Positions 30,137 through 41,973 are shown, numbered from the stretch's first letter. The stretch: DNA of 64,000 bases from Pseudophaeomoniella oleicola (GCA_003868215.1 QWDQ01000032.1:62001-126000); one strand, 5' to 3'. The notes: generated by a model not told the origin, from the sequence alone. A program made the numbers and translations.

Positions 30137-31801
30137 ATGCCATCTAGACCAACTTCTGTGGCAAGTTCATCTCGCAGCCACCATGCGCATCCAAAGTCGT
30201 CACAGCTGCTGCAGTCAGTACCTTTAGCGGCCTCGATCAAACATAATGACCCACTGATACATCTCACCAGAGCCGAGGCAGCTCTCCAGGTGACTATTCA
30301 GTCTCTCCTCGATGCACAATCGGAGGGCCTCATCGCAGGGCTCGGGCCTGAGGACCACACTCCTTTATTGACGAGCGCAGGCACAACACCAACGCAGTCT
30401 ATCTACGTGAGTCAGCATGAGGCCAGATCGAAAACACTACAGGTCCGTCAACCCCCGAGACAGAAGATCACACTCAGCAAAGCTCGACAGGGCCTCTGGA
30501 AAAGTATGCAGGACTTCGCAGCCCTCAAGGAGGAGGAAGGCAATGTTTTGAGCGCAGAAGCACTTAGACGCGAAGGAGCGTTGCACACAGCTGAGATATT
30601 AGCTTCCAAGAAATCCGGTCTTGAGCAGGAGATCGAGAAGATACAGTCTGAAGACGAAAGCCAGCGTGTTGCTGGACTGCATAGCTCAGCACAAGCAGTG
30701 GAAGCTGAGATCCATGAGCTAGAGAACAAATTGTACGAATTGAGGGCAAAGCACCGGCAATTAGTCTCGGAAGCAAAACAACTGGAGAATACCGTCAAGG
30801 CGAAATTGTCAAGCTACCAGGGGAGCTTGCAGATGGTAGAAAAGCAAATACAACGATTTCTCAAGAGCCCTCCTGTCGAAGAGCCACTGCCGTTCACAGT
30901 AACTGCTGAGGGCAGCAACGGCACGCACAGCGGATCAGTCATCCCTTTCCATAACCTAAACCCGTCTCGACGGACACTTCCTTTAGCAACTGAGACCTGG
31001 TCCGAAGAATCTGCTCTTCTGGCCGAACGTCGGGACGCTGTGCTTCGTGAGCGAGACGCTTTACTTCAAGGCTCTGAAATCTGGTCCAGCGTCGTGAATG
31101 ACATACAAATGTCTGAAAAGAAGCTAAGAGCCCAAATGCAGGAACTGCAACAGTATGGAGACAATACCTCACCGGCCACCAGAAGCAATGGCAGTGAGGA
31201 AACGGCCCAGGACAAACGAAATGAGGGTATTCATTCACTGATACAAGACATGGATCGTACCATCTCGTCCCTTGAGTCCAAATTCACCGAAGCAGAGGAA
31301 CAGAACTGGAATTTACTAATATGCTGTATCGGCGCAGAGCTCGAAGCATTCCGACAAGGCCGGGCGATCTTAGCCGAGGCACTGGGCATCGTGATGCCAG
31401 ATGCTAACTTACAGCCTCAACACGACGAAGGGAACGACCTAGTCTCCGTGGCCGATAGTGCAGATGACTCCGTCGGATCCACAGCTTCGACCAGAGAAAT
31501 GAGTGCACTGGAACAAAGCAGACACGGTCTCGCCTATCATGACGACGACGATGACGACGACGGTGATGAAGAACAGAAACCAGACGGGGTGACCGAAGAT
31601 GAACGTGAAGCTGTTGCAAACAACACATCCCATTCTACAGAACCACCCAGCTCTCCTCCTCCTGACGCTGCTACTGCCATGACCACCGCAGAAGAAACCC
31701 CAAACCCTCCGTCACTCATCAGAGGAGGCCACTTCACCGAAAGCAGCGAAGACGACGAACCAGGCCCGGACTTTCTGGTCTCGCATGAGTCCATTGGCTG
31801 A
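30137..31801 (+). CDS. Atg28-like coiled-coil protein
   Basis: A single exon of 554 residues. Ser-rich N-terminus, then a conserved-looking block (IKHNDPLIHLTRAEAALQ, LLDAQSEGLIAGLG) and LSKARQGLWKSMQDFAALKEEE at about 113-134. Long coiled coils follow (about 150-240 and 300-390). The C-terminal third is acidic and disordered, with a DDDDDDD run near 480. Block order and spacing fit fungal proteins annotated as autophagy-related Atg28, which acts with Atg17/Atg35 in pexophagy in methylotrophic yeasts. The assignment rests on remembered family layout, so the function in this organism is inferred. Confidence 0.6.
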   Translation: MPSRPTSVASSSRSHHAHPKSSQLLQSVPLAASIKHNDPLIHLTRAEAALQVTIQSLLDAQSEGLIAGLGPEDHTPLLTSAGTTPTQSIYVSQHEARSKTLQVRQPPRQKITLSKARQGLWKSMQDFAALKEEEGNVLSAEALRREGALHTAEILASKKSGLEQEIEKIQSEDESQRVAGLHSSAQAVEAEIHELENKLYELRAKHRQLVSEAKQLENTVKAKLSSYQGSLQMVEKQIQRFLKSPPVEEPLPFTVTAEGSNGTHSGSVIPFHNLNPSRRTLPLATETWSEESALLAERRDAVLRERDALLQGSEIWSSVVNDIQMSEKKLRAQMQELQQYGDNTSPATRSNGSEETAQDKRNEGIHSLIQDMDRTISSLESKFTEAEEQNWNLLICCIGAELEAFRQGRAILAEALGIVMPDANLQPQHDEGNDLVSVADSADDSVGSTASTREMSALEQSRHGLAYHDDDDDDDGDEEQKPDGVTEDEREAVANNTSHSTEPPSSPPPDAATAMTTAEETPNPPSLIRGGHFTESSEDDEPGPDFLVSHESIG

Positions 31802-32872
31802 TAGTTGACGTTGATAGAGAAAAGAAGATGTATATATATTATAATTATGAGATCTATGAGCAAGCGAGAGAGCAAGCAAGCAAGCAAGCAAGCAGAAAAT
31901 AACCACTCAAGTGAAATTTTTCATTTTCCTTTTCTGAATCTTATGTATTGGTAGAATAATTAGGTAAATTACCTACCTGTGTAGGTACCTGGTAAGGTAT
32001 AATAATCACCTACATACAATAAAGCTATTTCAACGTTATGTACCTTAATAAATAAAACATACAGATGGATAGGATATAGGATAGGATAGGATAAGATACG
32101 ACAAAAGATAGAAGATCAGGCCTGATGAACGGCTTGATATAAATAATTACCTGTCTACCTATTTCATAGATAGGACGGGACGGACGGACGGACGGATGGA
32201 TATCTTCCCTACATCTACATAGGATCAGAACCAAAAAAAAAAAAAAAATCATCCCTTTTTTTCGGGCTTTCTGGCATTTGTTTGTTGTTCATATCATCAT
32301 AGATAGGTAGCATAGGTACATACATACATAGATACATGATCCCGTTATTTGAAACAGTCGACAAGAGGCCCCCCGCCCCCCCCAAAAAAGAAAACAAAAG
32401 GGAATTTTTTGGGAACCTTTGATCCGTTACATTCCTTTCCTTCTCCGAGAACTTGCTTTCGCTGTGGGATTTTTTTCCCCCTTCGTGCAGATGATGACGA
32501 CGTTGAGCACTGCTTGCTGGTCGAGAGAGAAGCGGCGGGGGTGGGTATCTGGGGGCCCCGGTCTCAGGGAAATACAGGCTCCCGTAAATGGCATGACCTG
32601 CAGGTTCCGTTTCGTCGAGGTCTAAGATTCCAGGATGGGAGGAGCTTGTATCGCTGAGGCACAGTGAGTGGTCGCCCCATCTGGATATATGACAATGCCA
32701 GTCCAGTATTGGAAAGTCCTGTAACGCGTCGTCCTCTGTGGGTATATCATTGCACCCACTAGCAGAGGGATCAAGACAATTGGGTCAGATAGGCAAAGCG
32801 TTGACCATATCAGATCCTTTTAAGTGTAGGCCATTGACCACAGATCACCTGATCTACTTTGGTAAATGCTGC
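31802..32872. other. Intergenic stretch rich in simple repeats
   Basis: 3' flanks of two convergent genes. Contains CAAG, AGGAT and GGAC short tandem repeats, an A16 run and poly-C near 32370-32385. AT-rich first half. No gene. Confidence 0.6.
31873..32248. repeat. Simple repeats: (CAAG)n, (AGGAT)n, (GGAC)n, A16
   Basis: CAAG units at 31873-31893, AGGAT-like units at 32070-32094, GGAC units at 32178-32195 and a 16-A run at 32233-32248. Confidence 0.85.
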
Positions 32873-34978
32873 TCACATGTTCACTGCCCAGAGACCCCTT
32901 CCTCCCACAACACCCAGACCACTCTCGCCCGGTGCCCAACTCAAATTACTGACTTCGTAATCACATTCCCAAGTTGCGCTAGGTCCTCGTTCAGCGGGTG
33001 AACCGCCAGTGCTTGCACCGTGTACAGCCCCCGCGTAGTTCATGAGATCCCAGATCATCACAAGTGAATCATCGCCCCCAGAGGCAAGTAGACCACGATG
33101 ATTGTAGCTCCATTCTATGCAGTTCACTGGCGAGTTGTGACCCTTCAATTCTAGAAGAGCCTGTCCAGGCTGGCGGACATCAAGCACTCGGACAACAGAA
33201 CTATCCTGTGAAAATGTGGCTAAAAGATGAGCATCATGTGGCGATGCGGCGATTCTCAAGAGAGGCGGTGGAAATGGTAACGCAGGTCCATTCCCAGGAG
33301 AAGTATTTCCTGGCGATGGAAGAGCTGAAGAGTGTTAGCAATGACTGTAGACCAGGATGTGATGACTTACAATTCCTGTCTTTTTCCGAAGGTTCATAAA
33401 TGATCGTGCTGTGCTCGAGACTTCGAAGATCAAACATGCGAACGCTTCCGTCCGCACCGCAACTTACAAAAACATCCACGCTCTGAGCACAAAATCGGAC
33501 ATCAAACACTTCTTTATCATGGGCAATCAACTGCGTCTTCGCAGTGAGCGTTGGGATATCCCATATCGTGCATGTGGTGTCTATGCTCGACGTTATGATA
33601 AGACTCGGTGAGACCATGTTCCAGTCTAGAGATGTTATTGGAGCGGTGTGCTCAGGAGACTTGGAGTTGGAGAGCAACGCAAGAGGTGACAGCTTCTGCG
33701 TGGGCGTGTCTTTCGCCGATCTTGTTATAAAGTTTGAATGGTTGGAGTGAGAATCCGTTGGCAAGGACCAGAGTCGAAGATGGTCGCCGGATGTCGCCAG
33801 AAGATCGGTACTCTGTTTAGTACCTGACGGAGGTTCCCATAGTATTCTCGTTACAGGATACGAATGTGTTGCTTCTGCTGTTTTTGTATATTGCAGGGCA
33901 CCCTCTGCCTGTGGGTTGTCTGGATCAGGCTGCACCTTGTGTGCATCCAAGATATTTATCTAAGAGAAGCATTAGCAAGAAGCGACAATAAAGAAATGTA
34001 ACGCACAAAGTTATGGCTATCTTCCAGATAGCTCCCAAGAGCTATCTTGCCCGCATCCACGCCATTCTGGCGCAGGGGCCATTTGCACCAGTCGAGAGCG
34101 TATATTGGCCATGGCGAAATGTGATTGCTGAGACTCGGGAATACGGGTTCGGTAATGTTCGTAGCACTTGGGCTCATAGGTCCATCGGAATAGCCCGTAT
34201 CCGCCCGAGGTCGAATGTCTGTCAGCGCTAAAGGGGAGTATGAGGAGGATGCTGATGGAGGTGGGAAGTTTGCTGGCGGATTTATCCTCGGTGTTTCTGC
34301 AGTGTTACTGTACACCTTGTGTTTCTGCTGCTCCAGTCCGGCTGGGCTGGACCTCGAATAGCTGTGACTTCCTGCAGAAGGGCGCTGAGGTGTCGTCGGG
34401 TCCTGCATTTGTGTATTGATCGGAGGCATGGTCGATAATGACCCGGGAGTCGAGTTCATGTTATGTGTCCCTGGTCTGCTCATATGCCCCCCTTGTAACG
34501 CGCCTGGAAGGTTGCTGCTGCCAGAGGGTTGAGGCTGTTGAGGTGTATGATACGGCAGCGTTTCGTTTCCTGCATAGTTCAAAGACATCTGGTATTGACT
34601 CATATCTGGTGCGTCTCGATTTGCAGAGTAGTTGTGTTCCTCGGAAGGACGACGGTGGGTATAGGGTCGTTGGGTATCAAAGTATGACGGCGCGTTGTTC
34701 GCAGAAGACGGCGTGGTCACATATGAAGCTGTGCCGCTAGGGGTCCGGTAGTGAGAAGACGAACTCACAGGATGAGAGGAATAGTTTGCGCCATTTGCTG
34801 AAGGTGTTGCAGCCGTGGATGAGAGATAGTTGGAGTTGTTCGCTGACGTTGACTGTGTCGCAGGTGTGCCAACGGAGCCCAGAGTTTGTGCTGCTTGCAG
34901 TAGTCCAGCACCAATACCGTGTTGATTTATATGACCATCTTGAGACGACTGTGTACTATGGTGACCGTGAAAGGGCAT
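32873..34978 (-). CDS. WD40 protein of the DCAF7/WDR68 (An11) family with long disordered N-terminus
   Basis: Three exons: 34007-34978, 33371-33959 and 32873-33324, with 47- and 46-nt introns in matching phase; 670 residues. The first ~290 residues are Ser/Thr/Pro/Asn/Gln-rich and disordered. The WD40 domain starts at PIYALDWCKWP and GKIALGSYLEDSHNF, continues INILDAHKVQ across intron 1, and has TRILWEPP, TSLDWN, TCTIWDIP, FVSCGADGSVRMFDLR, CIEWSYNHRGLLASGGDDSLVMIWD and an ending WAVNM. This sequence is diagnostic for DCAF7/An11, a scaffold for DYRK-type kinases and a CUL4-DDB1 adaptor. Start at ATG 34978 (a GTG two codons upstream is rejected). Confidence 0.93.
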
Positions 34979-35648
34979 GCTCACGTTAGCGATCCTTTAT
35001 CACACAGCGCTTGGGCTTGGTTTCTGGTACGAGGATCGGCAAACCAACTATGCCTTGTGTAGTTCAGGGACAACATCAGCCAAGGATCACAGCATCAAAT
35101 AGTATATTCCTTGGCATTGTATTGTCTACATTGGATCGCTAATAATATATTAATTTATTATCTCTTTCTTCTTCTCTCACCTGACTTATCACCAGAAAGC
35201 CTTTCGTCCAATGAATTGTTTTCTAGTACTATATCGAACCATAAAGATACCATATTTCGTTTATACCAAATATCTAGTCGGGAAACAAGAAGAGTATTCA
35301 GTCTATGGTATCCTTGGCTAGACCACAAGCACAAAGCACCTGCAGAAGAGAAGGGCTTATCAGAAATCTGATCTCCGTACGCAAAGATCAGACGGGAAGA
35401 CAGATGAAAGGTTTCATCACAGGGTGTGGACATTGTAATTCATGAACACATAGTATCTCCAGGCTGATGAGCTCACGAATCATCGATCTTCATGGCATAT
35501 GACCGCAGTTCTATGACATTAGTTCACAAATTTCTTTGAACGTTGCTCCTCGGCATTCTTTGCCGCACTTCTTGCAAAATAGCTCATCGTAGCTGCTTCG
35601 AATCACGATGCTTTAGCTTCAAGCTGCCCATCCCAACCCCCAATGGAC
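34979..35648. promoter_or_regulatory. Promoter of the DCAF7-like gene and 3' flank of the NmrA-like gene
   Basis: About 670 bp, AT-rich around 35100-35300. No gene or strong motif seen. Confidence 0.4.
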
Positions 35649-36917
35649 CTAGGACTTGTCACGCCAAGCCTCAGCCAGGAAGTCCTCTGCTTGGGTAAAT
35701 CGGTAGTCCGGCAGCAGCCGATTCCACTCATCCGTAACCCTGAACGTACCAACCGAGATACCTAACAGCATACCAGCGACAAGCTTCGGCGCAAGCTCTT
35801 CAGCCTGCTCGTGCGGTATACCTGGATGGTCGACCGTGGGCAGCCAAGAGCACTTCACCGCCCCAACCTTGAGATCATCGGCCTTCAGCATCTCGATGTG
35901 GAAGGCCTGGCCTATTTTGATCGGTGGTAAGCACCAGCCCAACGTAATTAGAGCGAAAAGGGAAATGGTAGCAGGAGAAACGTACCGCGAACTTGCTGGC
36001 CAAGAGCGAGCAGTTGTCCAATCGAGAGCTCAGTGCCTTTGATACCACCGACAACAGGCCACTCACCTTCATACTCAACGGCTCGAGCTACAACACTGGC
36101 AAGGTCCTGCACTGTGGTGAGGGTGATGCGGTCATCGTCGCCTCCGTCTAACACGAGAGCCCGGCATTTGCTGAAGTCGACTTGGGTTTCGAAAGGGCGG
36201 AAATGTTTGGCTGACTGATATGGGTAGGTGAAATAGTTCGTGAACAAGCCCGGCAAAAAGAGCGAGTATTCAAGGACCTACGGTAGGTATGTCAGCTATC
36301 ACGTCGAACTGTGTGAATGATTTGGCTGCTTGGTTCCTAACCTTTTCCCTCTTATTTACTTCTCCCAGATATTCGCGAATTTCGGCCTTACCGGCGAACC
36401 AAGTGAGGTGCTCGAAGTTAGATCTAATGCGCCGTGTGAGTGACAGGCATGCATGCTCAAGGGGTCGGGGTGCTCACGTGGTCCATTCGCTCGGCGCAAA
36501 GCGCTTCACACCGGCCTGAACAGCAGCATCAATGAGATTCTTTTGGGAGACGTTGCCGGGATCCGACTGCGTAGTGATGAAAGAGAGCACTGTATGAACA
36601 CCTCGCAGTATCTCAACCAATTCCTTCGAATCTTGATAGCTTGTGCGAACCCACTTGACACCTGACCTCGCGTCCTCAGAGGGAACGTCCTTTCCTCGTG
36701 TCAGTAAGTCCAGACAACGAAGACACAACGATCGTACTTTTCTAGACAAGAGCAGGATCTCATGCTTCCCAGAAGAAGCAACAAGGGCATCAATAACCTC
36801 CAGAGCGACATCTAAATAGAATAATCAACATTATGATCACTCAAACGAAGCATTTCCGGATGCTGGGAAGGGAGGAAGCTCACTGCCAGATCCGCCTGCG
36901 ATCGCAATCTTCACCAT
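35649..36917 (-). CDS. NmrA-like / isoflavone-reductase-like NAD(P)-binding protein
   Basis: Six exons: 36884-36917, 36738-36811, 36478-36689, 36342-36423, 35986-36277 and 35649-35911; introns are 48-74 nt, all GT...AG and phase-matched; 318 residues. The dinucleotide motif GGSGNVA sits at residues 8-14, split by intron 1; TVLSFITT and KRFAPSEWT are typical of the NmrA/PCBER branch of atypical SDRs; LFTNYF and HIEMLKADDLKVG follow. These proteins either reduce small aromatic substrates or sense NAD(P) redox state to control transcription. It sits 340 bp downstream of the Zn2Cys6 gene on the same strand, a pairing that often marks a regulated pathway gene. Confidence 0.9.
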
Positions 36918-37259
36918 CTTGGCTCTCACACGAAGCTTAGCGTCCGTCTTGAATGTGTGAAGATCGAGAAAAGGAAGCAATTCTGGAAAATTCCGGGTTA
37001 GTTATGGATACGGAAGAAACCCTTTGATAACTAAATATGTTATAGACTCCTTCCGTTCACTCGCAGGGGGACAAGGAACGATTTATATACCTGGGAATCT
37101 TCCTGTGTACTCACCTACGATTTCGGCCGAACCCGCGGACATCTCGCGAGTCCCTTTCCCCAAGCTTTTCCGCGAAGCGAGCGAGCGGACCACATGCATA
37201 CGTGCGTCCGCGGCGTGTCCAGGCTCCAGGGAATCTTGGATCACACTGTACTCTTCGTT
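36918..37259. promoter_or_regulatory. Interval between the NmrA-like gene and the Zn2Cys6 gene
   Basis: About 340 bp containing the NmrA-like promoter. CGG/CCGCG words (37125-37215) resemble Zn2Cys6 half sites, but no clean CGG-N-CCG pair was confirmed. Confidence 0.3.
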
Positions 37260-39687
37260 TTACGGCGTCATGTCCATCCCTCCAACGTCCAGCTCCGATC
37301 CGCGGATGAGGCTATCGAAGAAGGCCATGTCAACTCCTTGTAAGGTCAGGTCTTCCGCGATGAGCGGGCAAGCGATCTGGACATCATCGTGTTGGAAGTC
37401 GCAGATGCCGTGGTCTCTTGTGGCTGATGTAGAGTGTTGCGGGGGTACTAGCGGGTCGAAGGACGACGGCACAGCCTGACGCTCCGTGTTGCCAGAGTGG
37501 TCACCGAAGCTGTTCCGGATCGGACAGTCTGAATTATTTAACGGTTGTCTTATGTATTCGTTCTGCCTCTTGAGAAACGGAGAGGTGCTAGATGAGACCC
37601 CAGGGGAGGCAGCAGGCGATTCTAACACCGACATGGGCGCTATATGGGCAGGCATGCTAAGATTGGAGCCTAAGGTATCGTCGCGTTCGATATTGATGGT
37701 CCCGAAGCATGGGATGTGAATACACAGTACGTTCCCGTCGTCGCTTAAGTTACCATTACACCCCAGCCCTTCCTCACCGCTGGCAGACGAGCTGGTACTG
37801 TAGCTGCTGCCTTTGGCAGCATTGGACTCGATGAAAAGTAGATGCCGAAATATTGTGGCGATTCTGGGGGCAATTATGTCAACGCTAGCACGAGCCATAT
37901 GCTCTAAGCACTCCAGGGCACGCTCCATCATACCGCGGTCGCTAGGGCGCTGATGGACGAGATAGTCGAGGAAGAAACTATCATCACCGTCACTCACAGA
38001 CGATTGACGTTGATGGTGGGCGTCGATGTGCGCGAGGCATAGGGTCATACTGGCAATGAATACAATAAAATCGATGCCGCGGCAGTACACGCCAATTGGA
38101 TTGGAGGTACGGAAAGCCACAAAACGCGCCAGAACCTCCCGGCTGGCATTCATGGCCGTGTTCTTGCTATATTCATATTTCCGGTTGGTCAAGGACCGTA
38201 GAAGATAAGGTAAGTGCAGCCGTGCGACGAGATGGTAGTGCGTCAGTTGATCTATGATGCGAATTGTCTCGTGAAAGTGTTCTGTCTTATTCACGGCACT
38301 AGATGCGAGGTTCGGTATAAGCCACCACTGAGGAGGCATAAACATTGGGGCTTGTTGTAGTAATTTATCGATCTGCTGCGTCACCACAAAGTTATCAATA
38401 TCAGCTTCATTACGCTGTAGAATGCGTCCGCCCGCAACGCAGTCGATGCGCCGCAGACGTTCCACCATCGTACAACCCTCAAGCGCATTTTCGGTGGCGA
38501 AGAAGTCATTGTCAGGGGCGCCTTGCGGCAGTCCGAGCATTAGCGAAAGATAACGGTCTGATTGAACCAGGCGAAACCATATATGCTCCGGGCTGGTGTC
38601 CGACCGGTGCTCCGGGGTTTGAATCGACGGCGGGTTTCTACCCCGATGCAAGCTCATCATCTGTGCGATCAGCATCGCTCGACGCATGGTTAGCCATGAG
38701 CGGCGCAAGTTCCCTGCATTGTTGTAGTACATGCTCTCGATCATGATGCACTCGATCCCCTCGATTGAAGTGACCAGCTCGTCATTACAATTCACCAGGT
38801 TATGGGCCGTCTCAACGGCCCGCGACATGATATCGCGGTAGCTGACGCTGAGGTGGACTAGCCTCGGGATGGCCCAGGGCGGGACAACCTGCAGATATGA
38901 GGCAAGAACTAGAAGCTTCCACGCAACGAGTACCGGGTGGGATCCTTTTGGGGGTAGCTGAAACATCTCCCGTGCCGATGGCGCTTTTTGGCCAGGGGCG
39001 GTGGAACGTGGCACGCATATTAACCCGTGGAGACAACCTGATATCTCGACAGGAATGCTCAGGATCATGTCAAGGTCGGCCTCGCTGGGCCATGCGGCCA
39101 GAAGCGCGGCGCATAATTCTTCGTTTTGCGCCTGCTTGGTCGGTGCCAGGTTCCTGCCTGCGGGCGGCGAGGGTGACCTAAGCCGAGGTTCCGTCCGTTC
39201 AAGGTGTTCAGAAACTAGCTCCTGCTCCCACAGCGTTGGTAGATGAGGCTGGAGATATAGTAGGTGTGGAACTTACCACTGTTTCGTGATCAGGCTTGCC
39301 GACGGTGACGGGCACCCCAAATTCAGGAGAGGCGGGAGTTGAGATGATCACCGTCGAATCCGCGCCGATGGAACTAGCATTGCTGCTATCTGAAGGTCTG
39401 GGCCGGCCTTGTAGCTCTTGCCTGTGCCCAAGGGGTGAGTACTTATTGCTGTTGTCGAAACTCTTGACTAGTTGCTCGACCAGAGCCTCGACTCGGCCCA
39501 GCCGGTCAACCTGCTTGATGCTGCTCTGGGGGATCTCTTGGCCGACGCACAAGGTCCCACGACGCTTGCACCGGTCGCAGGTGGCATCCCGAGGCGGTGC
39601 GAAGGTGCACTTGACCTTCCGTCGCTTGCATTCCCAGCAGCTTTGAGTGCCTTTACGGACCTTCCTTCGCTCGGACGATTCTGACAT
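37260..39687 (-). CDS. Zn(II)2Cys6 transcription factor with fungal-specific TF domain
   Basis: Exons 39277-39687 and 37260-39221 with a 55-nt intron; 790 residues. The binuclear zinc cluster is at residues 17-46 (SCWECKRRKVKCTF, then CDRCKRRGTLC), six cysteines in order. A short linker and a coil (RVEALVEQLVKSF) give the usual dimerisation region. The middle domain has the fungal TF pattern (GNLRRSWLTMRRAMLIAQMM, HIWFRLVQSDRYLSLMLGLP, FHETIRIIDQLTHYHLVARLHLPYLLRS). The C-terminal part is acidic/Ser-rich, suitable for activation. It probably controls nearby metabolic genes, the NmrA-like gene being the closest; its target pathway is unknown. Confidence 0.93.
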
Positions 39688-40522
39688 AGATGGGAACTTG
39701 TAGGAATGGTGATTCGGCTCCGCTATAGTCCTATCAATATCAATATGATAAATCAGTGTAACACATGGCTAAGAAAAAGACCTGTGCATGACAGCTATTC
39801 GTGGAACTACATGTTAGTGATGTTGAGACCCGCGGAGGAGAGCGCGACGAGTTACAAAGGCATCAAACACAATAACACATTCATCTTACCTGAGCATCAC
39901 CGAAGCTTCCGCCGCGATTCGGCGGACGAATTGTGTCTATACAGTAATCGCAAGCCGCGAAGACCAAAATCCAATTCTGCGCTGTAGTTGAACTGTACCC
40001 TACAGCACCTTTGAAACGAAAGATTCTTTGCCGCGAGTTTTCAGCAAATTTTCACTTCTTAGTGTCCTCGTTGTATAGGTCAACACCATGTCTGTCTCTT
40101 AGTCATTTCAACCGCAAGGTTGCATGCTCGACATGAGGAAATATCGCAGTAGTGCTAGACATTAAGAGTTCTCATCTAACGATGGCAGATCAAATAATTG
40201 GCCGTCCCGTGTGTACATTGAGAACAGCCTTCGAAAGGGAGAAGGGATACAGTAATAGCAGCAAAGGCGTGGTGAGCTGCGGATGAAGTGTGGTGAGGGG
40301 CATTCATCGGCAGATTTCCCTTTTCTTAGATCAGAGACAGCAATAGACCGAAAATGGACAACCTTCGGTTTCATATCAACGTCTTCCATATGATTATGTG
40401 TATTTATTCATCTTGATCTATACCTGAGGTCCTCGAATGACTTTCAGACGTCTCTTCCTACCGTGTGGTGATCCTTGCTGCTTGCTGCTATTACGCCCGT
40501 GAAGACAAGAAGGTATTGCATC
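39688..40522. promoter_or_regulatory. Divergent promoter region with a small antisense ORF
   Basis: About 830 bp between the start of the Zn2Cys6 gene (minus) and the start of the PPAT gene (plus). It includes the 75-residue minus frame described separately. Confidence 0.5.
40162..40389 (-). CDS. Candidate 75-residue protein, unknown
   Basis: ATG-started frame with mixed charged/aromatic composition (MEDVDMKPKVVHFRSIAVSD, later YTRDGQLFDLPSLDENS) and four Cys. It has no signal peptide and no family match known to me. Residue usage looks protein-like, but the length is within chance. Confidence 0.3.
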   Translation of the reverse strand: MEDVDMKPKVVHFRSIAVSDLRKGKSADECPSPHFIRSSPRLCCYYCIPSPFRRLFSMYTRDGQLFDLPSLDENS

Positions 40523-41740
40523 ATGATCTCTCCATATGCTCTACTCATTCTGCCTTCGCCCCCAACTCCCGCAACAGCGGAAACAGTTGAAGTTGCATAT
40601 GGCAAAGCAGTGGGTGCAGCACTCAAACAGACACTCAGTCTGGCCAGAAATGCATCTCTTCCTGGATCTTTGAGGCTTGATGTTGCAATAGCTACCCCTA
40701 CCTCTCGAGCACCCAAAACTTCCCGCTTCCATCATTGGCAGTCGGTGGTCGCTCATGTCTATGAGGTCATCTGCAGAAAATCAGCCGAGCTCTCGATCGA
40801 CTTAGATACGGAATCCGGACTTGATGTTCGAATTTTCATCACAGATACTTTCATACGTGGCGTCCATCCCGAAGTGCCGGACGAGGATTCTTCTACTCAT
40901 GTGAAGCAAGGACCAATAATAGATCTCCCTACCTTAGCTTACTCGGGACGCAAGTACTCTGTCATCTTTGCAGTGGAAGGAGAAGAAGGCGAAGACGTAC
41001 TGCAAAAATTCTTGCATCTCCTTCCAACGTACGAGGGTAACATCAAGCGCATTCCTGGTGGCACAGTCTTGCACCATAGCAAGCCAGGCGGGCCCAGACG
41101 GCATGTGGCGCCTGGTTTTGGCTCTGTTGCTGATCTAAGTCACAAATCTGTTGCGGTTGGTGGAACATTTGACCATCTGCACATTGGTCACAAACTTCTG
41201 TTATTTGGAACTGCACTTGCAACCACCACCAAAGGAGATCGTGCCATTACTATCGGCATCACGGGAGATGAATTGCTAAAGAACAAGAAATATGCCGAAG
41301 TCATGGAGGATTGGGATACACGACAAGAGCGGGTTGCCGATTTCATTGAATCTATCCTACTGTTTTCCCCCTCAGAGACAATACCACGCGTCGAGCTAGG
41401 AAATGAGCCGGGCCCCAATGGAAAGTTCGTCAAGCGTATCTTTCAATCTGGCATAACCATCAACTATGTCCAGATATCAGACCCCTTTGGACCGACGATC
41501 ACAGATGAGTCGATCACAGCGCTCGTTATTTCCGCTGAAACAAGATCAGGGGGTGCCGCCGTCAACTCAAAAAGGGAAGAAAAGAGCTGGATGGCCCTTG
41601 AAATACTAGAAATATCGGTCTTGGATATTCAGGGAGCTCAGCAAGCAAGCCAACAATTAAATCCAGAAGATTTTAAGAACAAAATTAGCAGTACAGCCAT
41701 CCGACAGCGCATTATCGAGAAGTCCGAAACAAATCAATAG
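40523..41740 (+). CDS. Phosphopantetheine adenylyltransferase, eukaryotic type
   Basis: A single exon of 405 residues from the ATG at 40523; the frame opens earlier from a TTG that I do not use. The C-terminal ~190 residues are the nucleotidyltransferase domain: VAVGGTFDHLHIGHKLLL carries the HxGH motif, then TIGITGDELLKNKKYAEV, RQERVADFI, LVISAETRSGG and SSTAIRQRI, which form the ATP site. The N-terminal ~210 residues are the extension found in eukaryotic/archaeal-type PPATs such as yeast Cab4. The enzyme converts 4'-phosphopantetheine and ATP to dephospho-CoA, the fourth step of CoA synthesis. Confidence 0.93.
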   Translation: MISPYALLILPSPPTPATAETVEVAYGKAVGAALKQTLSLARNASLPGSLRLDVAIATPTSRAPKTSRFHHWQSVVAHVYEVICRKSAELSIDLDTESGLDVRIFITDTFIRGVHPEVPDEDSSTHVKQGPIIDLPTLAYSGRKYSVIFAVEGEEGEDVLQKFLHLLPTYEGNIKRIPGGTVLHHSKPGGPRRHVAPGFGSVADLSHKSVAVGGTFDHLHIGHKLLLFGTALATTTKGDRAITIGITGDELLKNKKYAEVMEDWDTRQERVADFIESILLFSPSETIPRVELGNEPGPNGKFVKRIFQSGITINYVQISDPFGPTITDESITALVISAETRSGGAAVNSKREEKSWMALEILEISVLDIQGAQQASQQLNPEDFKNKISSTAIRQRIIEKSETNQ

Positions 41741-41973
41741 AAGTAACTTGTTGGATTAGGTCATGGCTTCCGTCTGGGGGAATACAGTTCTTCCACCTCA
41801 GTCATATCAATCGGTCGAGGTGTGTTGTGTCATCTGATATCGGCACAACGAATCACTATTCAAGATTGGTAGGCTCATACTACTCAGACGTCATCAGAAA
41901 CAGTCAGCGATTAACCTTGCCTTGATACCATCTTTCTGGAAGAGGCCAAAACCTCTTAACCCTCCAATTCCCT

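Noticed and set aside
32345-32657. Open frame over poly-C/poly-A sequence
   Set aside because: Low-complexity sequence between convergent genes; no motif and no splice support.
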